Below are positions 1 to 8,842 of a stretch of 64,000 bases of DNA, in pieces. The notes beneath the pieces are model-generated. The model ran no database searches and had not been told where the DNA came from. It worked only from the letters and a program-made list of their open reading frames with translations. The stretch is from JAGVSR01 sp963786675 (lineage in GTDB: Bacteria; Pseudomonadota; Alphaproteobacteria; Rhizobiales; Hyphomicrobiaceae), in the NCBI GenBank assembly GCA_963786675.1, contig CAWAZY010000001.1:372001-436000 (forward strand), in the 5' to 3' direction. A program made the position numbers and the translations under genes. The first letter of the stretch is position 1. Every line of letters begins with the position of its first letter.

Positions 1-116
1 TCCCCCCGCGTCATCCCGACGTTACTTCAACCAGAAGCCAACCCAGCGGGCGCTGCGCTGGCTCTCACCCGTCACGTGAGGCCGATCCTCCGCGCAATCG
101 ACGCCCGCCAGACGCG

Positions 117-518
117 ATGGACATGATGGACGACGGCAAGACCTTGCATTTCGAACTTGATGGAGCCAGCGCCACCCCCAAGACGGGCGATACCGGGGCC
201 GCGAGTGGCGCCCATGCGCCAGGGCCTGAGCGCAAGCGGCAGAAACCTGAGAAGCTGATGCGGCTCCTCTCGGACCGCAACCTGAAGCTTCTGAAAATGA
301 TCCGTACGGATAAACCCAAGACGCTGGCCGAACTGTCCCGGCTGTCCGGCCGTCCAAAGGCCAGCCTGACGCGCACGCTGGCGCGGCTGTCGGATCTCGG
401 CATCGTCGTGCTGGTGAAGTCCAAGGGCCGTGGAAAGATCCCGCAGGTGGCTTGCGACCGGGTCCGTCTCGACGTCAGCTTGCTGCCTGATGAGACACCG
501 GACAGCCGCGAGTCCTGA
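117..518 (+). CDS. Winged-helix DNA-binding protein (MarR/HVO_A0114-like), possible antitoxin
   Basis: This 133-residue protein has a disordered, Pro/Lys-rich N-terminal third and a winged helix-turn-helix from about residue 50 to 115. The segment LAELSRLSGRPKASLTRTL is the recognition-helix region, followed by a wing rich in Lys, Gly and Arg. Proteins of this kind are small transcriptional regulators, and several serve as the DNA-binding antitoxin of two-gene toxin-antitoxin pairs in which the toxin gene lies just upstream. Here an open frame runs from base 1 to a TGA at 124-126 that overlaps an ATG of this gene, but too little is visible to identify it. Start 117 is the first ATG; 123 and 126 are alternatives. 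DNA binding is well supported; the antitoxin role is inference. Confidence 0.7.
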   Translation: MDMMDDGKTLHFELDGASATPKTGDTGAASGAHAPGPERKRQKPEKLMRLLSDRNLKLLKMIRTDKPKTLAELSRLSGRPKASLTRTLARLSDLGIVVLVKSKGRGKIPQVACDRVRLDVSLLPDETPDSRES

Positions 519-910
519 CGCCGGCATCGTCCAATAAATTCCCGCAGCCGGGGTGCGACTGCGCGCTCTTGAAGAGCCCACGTGGCGTCGCAGCTCACGA
601 TGAACTGCGGCGCGTGACTGCGTTGATGAGGAGATTGGGAAGCTGGCCAGTCATAACTGATCCCGGCCCTCACCTAAGACCAATCGGTGCGCCCCGCACG
701 ACCGGACCAGCCAGCTTCCAATGCCGGTCTGATAGCGCATGGCGCGGGCCTTGGCCTTCGCAAAAATGACACTTCACTATCGTCTCGGACCGCATTGACG
801 GGTTTTATCTCGCGGGCTCAATCGCCTACATTGCGCGCTGCTGCGATCGCCGCAGGCTGTTGGTAATTCTGGTGCGATGTGTCGCCAATGCGCAGCACAA
901 CCGAGGCGTG
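519..910. other. Intergenic stretch without a recognisable gene
   Basis: This 392-bp gap lies between a plus-strand regulator and the 3' end of the minus-strand ABC-F gene. Short open frames exist on both strands but none has a ribosome site, a recognisable domain or a convincing composition. I see no clear promoter or terminator. Confidence 0.5.
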
Positions 911-2824
911 TTACGCGGCCGGCATGCCGGCGTCATTCTCGGCGGCTTCATAGTCTGACGAGGCCGTCAGCCAGGCCTCTTCCGCCTCACCAAGCTTCTT
1001 CGCGACGAGCCCGCGTTCCAGTGTCACTTTCTGCGTACGGGGCGGGTCCTCGTACAGCGTGGGATCGGCGAGCAGCGCATCTAAACGCGCTAGTTCAGTG
1101 GTTAGCTTGTCGACCAGCTTTTCCGCATCCGTGACGCGCTTTTTAAGTGGCGCCAGCTGTTGGCGGCGTTGGGCTGAAGCCCGCCGCGCCGCCGCGCGGT
1201 CGGGACGCGCATCGCCCGCATCGCCATCGTCGCTGCTCCGCAGGCGGACGCTGCCGCCCCGGTCGGCGAGCAATTCCTCGCGATAGCTTTCCATGTCGCC
1301 GTCATAGGACGTGACCGTGCCGCCCCGAACGATCCACAGCCGGTCAGCGGTCGCTTCGACGAGATGACGGTCGTGGCTGATCAGGATGACCGCGCCTTCA
1401 TAGTCGCTCAGCGCATGGATCAGCGCCTCCCGGCTATCGATGTCGAGGTGGTTCGTCGGCTCGTCGAGGATCAGCAGGTGCGGCGCATGAAACGCCGTCA
1501 ATGCGATGAGCAGCCGGGCTTTCTCACCGCCGGAAAGATTGGCGCACTTCGTATCCGCCTTGTCGGCACCGAACCCGAAAGTCCCGAGCCGGGTGCGCTT
1601 TTGCGCTTCCGTCGCCTCGGGCATGAGCTTCACGATGTAATCGTAGGGTGTGGCGAGGGGGTTGAGATCGTCCAGTTGGTGCTGGGCGAAATACCCGACG
1701 GTGACACGATTGGCACCGAAGACCTGCCCCGACAGGGGCGGCAGGCGCCCTGCAATCAGCTTGGCGAATGTCGATTTGCCGTTGCCGTTCTGGCCAAGCA
1801 GCGCGATGCGGTCATCCTGGTCGAGCCGCAGATTGAGGCCACTGAGAATGGGCGTGCCCGGTGCATACCCCGCGCTGGCGTTCTCCAGCCTGAGCAGAGG
1901 GCTTGCGAGCATCTTCTCCGGGTTGGGCAGCACGAACGGCGTCACGCGGTCCTCGACCTGGGCGGCGATGGGCTGCATGCGCGAGAGCGCCTTGACGCGG
2001 CTCTGGGCCTGCTTGGCCTTGGTCGCCTTGGCTTTGAACCGGTCGATGAAGGCCTGGATGCGGCGGCGTTCCTCGTCCTGCTTTTTCTTCAGCTTCAGTT
2101 CCAGCCGCTGCTTTTCGCGCCGGGTTTCCTCGAAGGCATCGTAGCCGCCCGCGTAGAGCGTGAGTTTGCCCCGATCGAGATGCAGGATCGCACCCGGCAC
2201 GGCGTTCAAGAGATCGCGGTCATGGCTGACGATCAGAACCGTATGCGGATAGCTCTTCAGGTAGCTTTCCAGCCACAGGGTGCCTTCCAGATCCAGGTAG
2301 TTGGTCGGCTCGTCGAGCAGCAGGATTTCCGGTTCGAGGAACAAGACCGCCGCCAGGGCGACGCGCATGCGCCAGCCGCCTGAGAACGCCCCGCAGGGCC
2401 GCTGCTGCGCGTCGTGATCGAAACCCAGACCGGCGAGAATGGTGGCCGCGCGTGCGGGCGCGGCATGGGCGCCAATGTCCGACAAGCGCACTTGAATATC
2501 GCCGATGCGATGCGGGTCGCTCGCGGTTTCCGCTTCCGCGAGCAGGCTGGCGCGTTCGGTATCGGCGGCAAGCACCCAATCGATGAGGGTTACATCGCCG
2601 CCCGGCGCTTCCTGCGCGACGTAGCCGATGCGGCTGCCCCGCGTCGTGGTGATGGAGCCGTCGTCGGGTGCCAGTTCGCCGGTGATCAGCCGGAGCAGCG
2701 TGGACTTGCCCGCGCCATTGCGGCCGACGAGGCCAACCTTGTGGCCCGTCGGTATCCCCGCGGTGGCGGCATCGAAGATCCGCTTACCCTCGATGTGAAA
2801 GGTCAAGTCGTTGATATGCAGCAT
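911..2824 (-). CDS. yheS: ABC-F family ATPase (YheS-like translation factor)
   Basis: This is a soluble protein with two ATP-binding cassettes and no membrane segments, so it is an ABC-F protein acting on the ribosome rather than a transporter. The first Walker A GRNGAGKS is at residues 34-41, with signature FSGGW near 148 and Walker B ILLLDEPTNYLD near 168. A Lys/Arg-rich coiled linker (about 230-285) is the ABC-F interdomain region that reaches the ribosomal P/E site. The second cassette has GQNGNGKS near 345 and LSGGEKARL near 440. A coiled C-terminal tail (about 550-637) completes it. Length (637) matches E. coli YheS. The start ATG lies 127 bp from the divergent rnhB start, so both share a promoter region. 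Confidence 0.9.
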   Translation of the reverse strand: MLHINDLTFHIEGKRIFDAATAGIPTGHKVGLVGRNGAGKSTLLRLITGELAPDDGSITTTRGSRIGYVAQEAPGGDVTLIDWVLAADTERASLLAEAETASDPHRIGDIQVRLSDIGAHAAPARAATILAGLGFDHDAQQRPCGAFSGGWRMRVALAAVLFLEPEILLLDEPTNYLDLEGTLWLESYLKSYPHTVLIVSHDRDLLNAVPGAILHLDRGKLTLYAGGYDAFEETRREKQRLELKLKKKQDEERRRIQAFIDRFKAKATKAKQAQSRVKALSRMQPIAAQVEDRVTPFVLPNPEKMLASPLLRLENASAGYAPGTPILSGLNLRLDQDDRIALLGQNGNGKSTFAKLIAGRLPPLSGQVFGANRVTVGYFAQHQLDDLNPLATPYDYIVKLMPEATEAQKRTRLGTFGFGADKADTKCANLSGGEKARLLIALTAFHAPHLLILDEPTNHLDIDSREALIHALSDYEGAVILISHDRHLVEATADRLWIVRGGTVTSYDGDMESYREELLADRGGSVRLRSSDDGDAGDARPDRAAARRASAQRRQQLAPLKKRVTDAEKLVDKLTTELARLDALLADPTLYEDPPRTQKVTLERGLVAKKLGEAEEAWLTASSDYEAAENDAGMPAA

Positions 2825-2951
2825 GGTTGGACCGCATAGCCGACGCCCGTCCCGCTGTCACGGGGCCTTGAGCCACAGCCGGCGCCGGGATGCGGGGATT
2901 ACCTCCATTGGCCGCTTTGACAGAGGCAGCGCGGGGCACAATGCTGCACCG

Positions 2952-3596
2952 ATGAGGATTGCCAATTCGCGCATCAGGCCGACCTTCGAACTGGAAGCGG
3001 CCGAAATCGAACTGGGACATGGCCCCGTGGCCGGCGTGGACGAAGCCGGGCGCGGACCCTGGGCTGGACCGGTCGTAGCCGCGGCCGTCATTCTGGACCC
3101 TCACGCCATCCCCGTGGGCATCGACGACAGCAAGGCGCTTGACGAAGACGGCCGCGAGGTCATTTACCGGCGTATCCTTGACAGTGGCGCCGCCATCGGC
3201 GTGGGGATCGCGGATGTCGACCGGATCGACCGCGACAACATTCTGGCCGCTACACTCTGGGCCATGACGGAGGCCGTCAATTCGCTGCCCCGCCGGCCCA
3301 TGCTCGCCCTGATCGACGGCAACAAGTCCCCGCGCCTTCACTGCGAAACCCGGGCCATCGTCAAAGGCGACGCCAAGTGCCTCTCGATATCGGCGGCGTC
3401 CATCGTTGCGAAAGTCACGCGTGATCGGATCATGATCGCCATGGACAAGACCCATCCAGGTTACGGCTTCGCGCGCCATAAGGGATACGGCACTCCTGAA
3501 CACAAGGACGCGCTGGCGCGCCTTGGCGTTTGCGCAATTCATCGCCGTTCATTTCGCCCAATTCAGCTTGCCCTTGGATTGGCAGGCGCGGCGTGA
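2952..3596 (+). CDS. rnhB: Ribonuclease HII
   Basis: RNase HII cleaves RNA in RNA-DNA hybrids and starts removal of single ribonucleotides misincorporated in DNA. The family signature GVDEAGRGPWAGPVVAA begins at residue 28 and carries the catalytic Asp30 and Glu31. Further conserved blocks are LIDGNKSP, the SISAASIVAKVTRDR helix and HKGYGTPEHKDAL near the end. Start 2952 gives 214 residues, normal for the family; the frame is open further upstream to 2811, but that would overlap the divergent ABC-F start and add unconserved sequence. Confidence 0.93.
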   Translation: MRIANSRIRPTFELEAAEIELGHGPVAGVDEAGRGPWAGPVVAAAVILDPHAIPVGIDDSKALDEDGREVIYRRILDSGAAIGVGIADVDRIDRDNILAATLWAMTEAVNSLPRRPMLALIDGNKSPRLHCETRAIVKGDAKCLSISAASIVAKVTRDRIMIAMDKTHPGYGFARHKGYGTPEHKDALARLGVCAIHRRSFRPIQLALGLAGAA

Positions 3597-3802
3597 CTGA
3601 TTGCATTTGCCACAGTGCAATGCCTCAGCATTCGGGTTGAATATAATTTGTGGTTCCGGTTCCAGATGCGCCAAAGTCGAGGCTTGGCCCTGACGCCATT
3701 GGCAAACGTTTCCGCGGCCGTTTCATCCGTGTGCGTTTTGGACGTAGACTGGTGAGGGCAAGTCGGCGCGTCTCGGCGGACGTGCAATCAAAGAGTGATC
3801 TG

Positions 3803-4252
3803 ATGGCTGCAATCTTGCGGCAACGACTCGAAATCCCAGCCGTGCTCCGACGCGAAACGGATGCCTATCGCGGCAACGACCCGCTCGCCGTTGCGGAGTC
3901 CTATACGCCCAACGCACGCCTCGTGACCCACCTGGATGAGACAATTTCCCGGCTGATGGAACTGCCGTTCGGAGAACCCGTCTTTGCCGTCGGCAGCGTC
4001 GGCATCCTGCGCTTCTACGCCTACGACATGATGCTGTACGACGTGAAGGAACTGGAGCTGATTTCCGCACAACGACTGGGACGTCAAATCATTGGGACCT
4101 GTAATTGGAAATTGAAGTGCCGATCCACCGGCGATGATATTATGGGCTTTTGCCAGTCCACTTGGACGCTGGATACAAGTGGCCGAAAATTTGCGGCTGT
4201 GGAAAGCTCGTGGCAGATCTACGAACCCGACCCGTACAGATCAATTATTTGA
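3803..4252 (+). CDS. NTF2-like (SnoaL-type) fold protein, copy 1
   Basis: This protein of about 149 residues opens with a helix (PAVLRRETDAYRGNDPLAVAESYTPNARLV) followed by alternating strands, typical of the NTF2-like/SnoaL alpha+beta cone fold. It is clearly paralogous to the next gene: shared blocks include the AYRxNDP helix, VGILRFYAYDM versus VGILKFYAYDM, and GTCNW versus GICNW. NTF2-like domains bind small ligands or act as enzymes; no catalytic residue set can be named here. I chose 3803 over the upstream start at 3650 because the paralogue aligns from there and the upstream extension is Arg-rich and unlike it. An inverted repeat ATTGCA/TGCAAT (3600-3621) and a TATAAT (3642-3647) lie upstream. 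Confidence 0.65.
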   Translation: MAAILRQRLEIPAVLRRETDAYRGNDPLAVAESYTPNARLVTHLDETISRLMELPFGEPVFAVGSVGILRFYAYDMMLYDVKELELISAQRLGRQIIGTCNWKLKCRSTGDDIMGFCQSTWTLDTSGRKFAAVESSWQIYEPDPYRSII

Positions 4253-4322
4253 CGGGGTCCGCGCTTGACGGGCGGCGGCGAGCGGTTTCTACCTTAAGCC
4301 TACTGCGCTTGAGACACCCACC

Positions 4323-4766
4323 ATGCTGATCCGCCCGAAGCTTGACCTGCCTGCCGTCATCCGCCGCGCGCTGGAAGCATATCGGGCCAACGATCCGATC
4401 ACCGTTGCCGAAGCCTACACCACGGACGCGCGCCTCATCATGCGCTTGGACGACGACGTGGCCCGGCATATGGGGCTAGAAGGAATAGAACCGATCGTCG
4501 CCACGGGCGGCGTGGGAATCCTGAAATTCTACGCCTACGATATGTCCACCTACGACGTGCAGGATGTGGAGATGGTGAGCGCCGAGCGCTCGGGCCGCAA
4601 CATCGTCGGCATCTGCAATTGGTCACTGCGCTTGCGCGAAACCGGCAAGACGTTTCTGGGAACGTGCAACAATACGTGGACCCTCGATGGTACAGGCCGC
4701 AAGATTATTGGATCGCACAGTGTATGCGGCGTCTATCAGCCGATCCTCGAAAAGCTCAAGAATTGA
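4323..4766 (+). CDS. NTF2-like (SnoaL-type) fold protein, copy 2
   Basis: This 147-residue protein is a tandem paralogue of the preceding gene and starts 70 bp after it. It has the same order of elements: an N-terminal helix with AYRANDPITVAEAYTTDARL, a VGILKFYAYDMSTYDVQDVEMVSAE strand block, a GICNW strand and a C-terminal WTLDGTGRKI strand pair. The putative substrate is unknown. The pair probably arose by local duplication and may form a heterodimer, as NTF2-like domains often dimerise; this is inference. Confidence 0.7.
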   Translation: MLIRPKLDLPAVIRRALEAYRANDPITVAEAYTTDARLIMRLDDDVARHMGLEGIEPIVATGGVGILKFYAYDMSTYDVQDVEMVSAERSGRNIVGICNWSLRLRETGKTFLGTCNNTWTLDGTGRKIIGSHSVCGVYQPILEKLKN

Positions 4767-4922
4767 CGGGTAGCGCTCCAGAACGCGCGGCATCGCCAAA
4801 CCCGAGACAAAGGGCTGGCCTGCCCAAGTGCATCGGCGTAAGCCTGCTCTTGAGCCTGTCATGACAAGAAGCTGAATTTGTTGTATTCGCCTCCCCAGGC
4901 CAATCTGGGGGGAGTTAAGTCC

Positions 4923-6819
4923 ATGGCGTCCGTTCGGGCAAGCATCGGCAACGCGTTCTATTATGTTCTGGGACGCAACACGCTGATCGGCATTGCATCG
5001 CTGATGTTGCTGTTCCTGTCGGGCTACGCCACGTGGCATGGCATGCGCGACTTCATCGTCGGCGTATCGCAGACCTCCTCCGCGCCCGGCGAAGGCATGT
5101 CCATCTCCAACGACGTGCTGGTGATCGGCGTCGTCGTCGCGCTGACCTTCCTGATGTGGCTCGCGCTGCGCGAAGTGTTTGGTGCTAAGCGGAAATTCAC
5201 CGACCGCATCGTCATGTTCGTCATGTATGCCTTCCTTGCCGTGTGGTCGATCGGCTTTGGCTACGGCTTCTGGTGGAGCCTCATCTCCGGTGAGGAAGCC
5301 ACGCGCACGGGTCTGGCCGGATTGCAGGAAGATGCGCGCGACGCCAGCACAGCTATTGCGGCACGTCTCGATGCAGTTCGCGCCCAGCTCGACAATGTCG
5401 TCTCCTGGTCGGAAAGCCAGATGTCGCGCGAAGAGACGAGCGGCGGTAGCTGTGGGCGGGCTTCGGGTGCGGGCCGCGGCCCGCTCTACAACGCGCGTCG
5501 CAGCGTCAAGGATTCCATCACGACGCTACGCGATGGCATGACACGCGCATGGCTCGAACCCGTGCAGGCCGACGTGGAAGAATTGCGCCAGACGGCGGCA
5601 CTTCTTGAAGGCGGCACCATAGAGGAGCGCCAACGGGCGTTCGAAGCTAAAGCGTCCGATATCCGCGGCAAGGCGCGCAACATCGCGGCGCGCTCCAACG
5701 AGCTTGGCAAATCCACGGCAGCGGAAATGCGCGCTCTGGCCGCCACGGTCTCCGTAGAGCCCGGCAAGCCGGGCTTTGCCTGTTACGATCCAACCCTGGC
5801 GCAGCGCCTCACGCAGGCCGCCGAGCAAGCCGATCAGCCGGCAGAAATCCGCTTGCGCGAAGCCGCCTTTAGCGAAGGACCGGCGGGTGTCGCCAATGCG
5901 GTCAAGAACCTCTGGAAGAACATCGGCGCCTATGGGTCGAGCCTCGCCGCCTATCTCGCCTCCGGCGGCAGCGTCCCCTTCTCACACACGACAGACGGCG
6001 ATCCGATTACCGGCCGCGACCTCATCGCCTTGCTGGCCACGATCGGCGTCGACATGGGTCTTCTGGCGCTCGCCATCCTGAACCCGCCGCCCGCCGCGAC
6101 GTTGCGACCATCGGGTGAAGTGGTGCACCAGATTCAGGATGCCATTCGCACCGTCATCAAGCGAACGGATGACGCGGTGAATCTCGAATGGGTGCGCCGC
6201 CACTTCCTGCATCACAAGCGTGCGTCGTATCTCGTTATTCCCAATCTCTACAGCGCGGGCGCGGACGAAACCCAGCCCGAGGAGCAACGAAAACGCGAGG
6301 TATCCCGAGCGCTCGCCATGAACCAGCTGGCCGGCGTTCTGGCCGACCTCGACCTCGTGCGCTGGCCGAAACCCGGCTGGCCGAAGAGCATGCGGCCCAA
6401 TTCCAGTTGGCCGCAACTCGCCAAGAGCGAGCTTGATCAACTTATCAAGGAAGAGAACCAAGCCAGCGGAACCGATCTCACTGAAATCCGCAAGGATTGG
6501 CTCAAGGAAATCGGTAAGAGCGAAGCCGACATGAGTGCGCAGGATCGCGAATTCCTACAAGCTCGATCCGCTGCGCAACCATGGGCTTTTCTCCAAGGCC
6601 GAACGGGCGCTCACCATAGCGGGGTGGAGTGCCCGCGCGCGCCGCGACGTGGAAGTTTTCCCGATCGTCGACGTGGAAGGCCTGACGCCACTTCTGATGG
6701 TGCTGAATAGCGGGGACCTTCAGCCTGATAACTCACGCGGTGCAACCGAGACGGCGGCGTTGGAGCCCATCTCCGGCGGCTCGCTGTCTGATCCGCCCAG
6801 GCAATTGCCGCCAGCCTGA
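4923..6819 (+). CDS. Large membrane protein with coiled-coil region, interrupted by a frameshift near 6558
   Basis: I do not recognise the family. From the ATG at 4923 (preceded by the Shine-Dalgarno-like GGGGGGAG) the protein has membrane segments near residues 20-40, 62-82 and 93-115. A long charged, probably coiled-coil region with several Cys follows (about 120-350), then a fourth membrane segment (LIALLATIGVDMGLLALAIL) and a cytosolic C-terminal part. The frame runs to 6710, but after DREFLQ near 6558 its translation becomes Arg/Pro-rich. The +1 frame from about 6559 reads YKLDPLRNHGLFSKAERAL and on to a TGA at 6819, with normal codon use. Removing one C in TTCCTAC joins the two into a protein of about 631 residues. 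A sequence error is the simplest explanation. Confidence 0.65.
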
Positions 6820-6965
6820 TTCAGGTCATCCCGATCCAAAAGGAACCGCATTGGATTGCCAGACGTTGCCTTGAACGTGTCGTGATCGGCCCTTACGTGA
6901 AGGTCCGCACACCAACGGGAAATCGAACAGGTACATCAGAACGGGCACATCAGAGGAGACCGACC

Positions 6966-7274
6966 ATGAACCGCGCAAAGACCACCACGCTAGCCACGCT
7001 TGCCGCCGCCTTCGCTTTTGCAGCACCTGCACTGGCGAGCCCCGAATGCACGACCGAAGCCAAGGACAAGTGGCTCACCGAAGATGCCATGAAGGCCAAG
7101 GTGGCCGAGATGGGCTACAAGGCCGATGTCTTCAAAGTGGAAGGCAACTGCTATGAAATCTACGGACACAACAAGGACGGCAAGCAGGTCGAGGTCTACT
7201 TCAACCCGGTCACCGGCGCTGTCGTCGAAGAAGAAGTCGAAGACGATGACGACAACGGCGACAAGAAGGACTGA
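6966..7274 (+). CDS. Secreted PepSY domain protein
   Basis: This small exported protein (102 residues) has a signal peptide (MNRAKTTTLATLAAAFAFAAPALA, cleaved after about residue 24), then one PepSY domain in which WLTEDAMKAKVAEMGYKADVF forms the first helix and KQVEVYFNPVTGAVV the closing strands. It ends in a very acidic tail of Glu and Asp. PepSY domains are found in peptidase inhibitors and envelope proteins; the ligand here is unknown. A strong Shine-Dalgarno AGGAG precedes the ATG at 6966, which fixes the start. An intrinsic terminator follows, so it is probably transcribed alone. Confidence 0.85.
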   Translation: MNRAKTTTLATLAAAFAFAAPALASPECTTEAKDKWLTEDAMKAKVAEMGYKADVFKVEGNCYEIYGHNKDGKQVEVYFNPVTGAVVEEEVEDDDDNGDKKD

Positions 7275-7320
7275 TCGCCGCCCCGCCTTGGCGATGCCTA
7301 AGTGACGCAACGACCCAACG

Positions 7321-7357
7321 AGACGGGGCCGGGAAACCGGTCCCGTCTTATTTTTTC
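7321..7357 (+). terminator. Rho-independent terminator
   Basis: A 12-bp stem, AGACGGG-G-CCGG against CCGG-T-CCCGTCT with one G-U pair, closes a GAAA tetraloop and is followed by TTATTTTTT. It ends the PepSY gene. Confidence 0.92.
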
Positions 7358-7521
7358 TGGTTAGGTTCTCTGGCGCCGCCGCGGCCCCACGACCCTATGG
7401 CTTGCGCCCGCAACATTTGTTCGCCTTTCGTTCGCCGCGAATGTCAGGCAGGAATTCGAAGTTCGAGATCGTAACCGGCGATTAACCCACCCTGGCGAGA
7501 TTTCGTTTACCGTGTTTGCCG

Positions 7522-7544
7522 GTGGCCCCACGTTGCGGGGCCAC
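7522..7544 (+). other. Hairpin in the ccrM upstream region
   Basis: GTGGCCCC (7522-7529) and GGGGCCAC (7537-7544) form a perfect 8-bp stem with a 7-base loop, 45 bp before the ccrM start. No T tract follows, so it is more likely leader structure than a terminator. A single CtrA-like half site TTAACC lies at 7483-7488; I found no GANTC in the 150 bp before the gene. Confidence 0.45.
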
Positions 7545-7588
7545 GTGTATCAGTCTCGTGTCGTTGTCAGTCGAGTGAGTGCCCCATC

Positions 7589-8755
7589 ATGCGTTCCAAG
7601 CGTCGTTCGTCACCGGTCGTAGGCGGGACAGCACTCCAGTCAAATCGGATCATTATCGGAGACTGCCTTGCGGAGCTGCAAAAGCTGCCCTCCGAGAGCG
7701 TGGATCTCGTCTTTGCCGATCCGCCTTACAATCTGCAACTTGCATCCGAACTTCTGCGCCCTAACAACACACGCGTTGATGGGGTCGATCAGGACTGGGA
7801 CAAGTTTGTATCCTTCGCGGCCTACGATGAGTTCTGCCGCGCGTGGCTGAGCGAGTGCCGCCGCATTCTGAAACCCGATGGCGCGATCTGGGTCATCGGC
7901 TCCTATCATAACGTGTTCCGGCTTGGTGCCGCGTTGCAGGATCTGGGGTTCTGGATTCAGAACGACATCATCTGGCGCAAGGTGAACCCGATGCCGAACT
8001 TCCGCGGCAAGCGTTTCACCAACGCGCACGAAACGCTAATTTGGGCATCGCGGGATCAGAAGTCGCGGCCAACCTTCAATTACGAAAGCCTGAAGGTCCT
8101 GAACGACGACATCCAGATGCGGTCGGACTGGCTATTTCCGATCTGCGCCGGGCCGGAACGGCTGAAAGACGATGGCGGACGCAAGGCCCATCCGACGCAA
8201 AAGCCTGAAGCGTTGCTGGGGCGCGTGTTGCTCGCAACGACCAATGCCGGCGACACGGTGCTCGATCCCTTCTTCGGAACCGGCACGACGGGAGCCGTTG
8301 CCAAGCGGCTCGGGCGCCGGTGGATCGGCATTGAGCGCGACACGGATTATGCGGCGGCCGCATTGGAACGCATCGACGCCGTCGTTCCATTGACTGCGCG
8401 TGCCATTGAGACGGTGCGCTCCAAGCGCGCCGAGCCGCGCGTGCCGTTTGGCACGATTGTCGAACTGGGAATGCTAAAGCCCGGCAGTGCGCTTTTCGAT
8501 GAACGCCGCCGCGTGCGCGCCGAGGTGAAGGCCGACGGCTCGCTCGCCTTGCCGGGTATGCAGGGATCCATTCACCGTGTCGGCGCCCTGGTACAGGGCA
8601 AGGCGGCGTGCAACGGATGGACCTATTGGCATTACGAGCGCGACGGAAAATTGGCTCCCATCGATGTTCTGCGCGAGTCCGCCAAACAGCGCCTGGGCCT
8701 GTCGGCCCCATCCGCTGATTCCGCCGCGCACGCATTCGTCGACGCCGCAGAATAG
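7589..8755 (+). CDS. ccrM: CcrM-type adenine-N6 DNA methyltransferase (GANTC)
   Basis: This methyltransferase modifies adenine in GANTC and in alphaproteobacteria couples gene expression to the replication cycle. The catalytic DPPY (residues 44-47, FADPPYNLQL) comes before the SAM-binding DPFFGTGTTG (about 225-234), the order of beta-class amino methyltransferases such as CcrM and HinfI. The C-terminal 80-100 residues (from about FGTIVELGMLKPGSAL) match the RAMA-type extension characteristic of CcrM and needed for DNA recognition. Length 388 is slightly above the Caulobacter enzyme because of an N-terminal extension of about 20 residues. No restriction endonuclease gene is adjacent, which supports an orphan regulatory enzyme. 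Confidence 0.93.
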   Translation: MRSKRRSSPVVGGTALQSNRIIIGDCLAELQKLPSESVDLVFADPPYNLQLASELLRPNNTRVDGVDQDWDKFVSFAAYDEFCRAWLSECRRILKPDGAIWVIGSYHNVFRLGAALQDLGFWIQNDIIWRKVNPMPNFRGKRFTNAHETLIWASRDQKSRPTFNYESLKVLNDDIQMRSDWLFPICAGPERLKDDGGRKAHPTQKPEALLGRVLLATTNAGDTVLDPFFGTGTTGAVAKRLGRRWIGIERDTDYAAAALERIDAVVPLTARAIETVRSKRAEPRVPFGTIVELGMLKPGSALFDERRRVRAEVKADGSLALPGMQGSIHRVGALVQGKAACNGWTYWHYERDGKLAPIDVLRESAKQRLGLSAPSADSAAHAFVDAAE

Positions 8756-8799
8756 GGAATTCGACCCGGATCGGGAAAACTTCCTACTGGTTTTTGAAG

Positions 8800-8832
8800 T
8801 CCGATAAGTGCAACATTGTTACACTTATCGGA
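8800..8832. promoter_or_regulatory. 33-bp near-perfect palindrome, likely operator of the two-component genes
   Basis: The arms TCCGATAAGTG (8800-8810) and CACTTATCGGA (8822-8832) are perfectly complementary, and the 11-bp centre CAACATTGTTA is itself palindromic except for its end pair. GAAG (8796-8799) and CTTC (8834-8837) extend it with a one-base offset. No T tract follows on either strand, so a terminator is unlikely. It ends 10 bp before the histidine kinase start, fitting an autoregulatory site for the response regulator or another repressor. Confidence 0.6.
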
Positions 8833-8842
8833 GCTTCCCGAC

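Noticed and set aside
6545..6575. Programmed +1 frameshift
   Set aside because: There is no slow or stop codon at the junction, and seven or more other single-base breaks in unrelated genes make sequence error far more likely.
8796..8837. Terminator of ccrM
   Set aside because: The palindrome has no T tract on either strand and overlaps the start region of the next gene.
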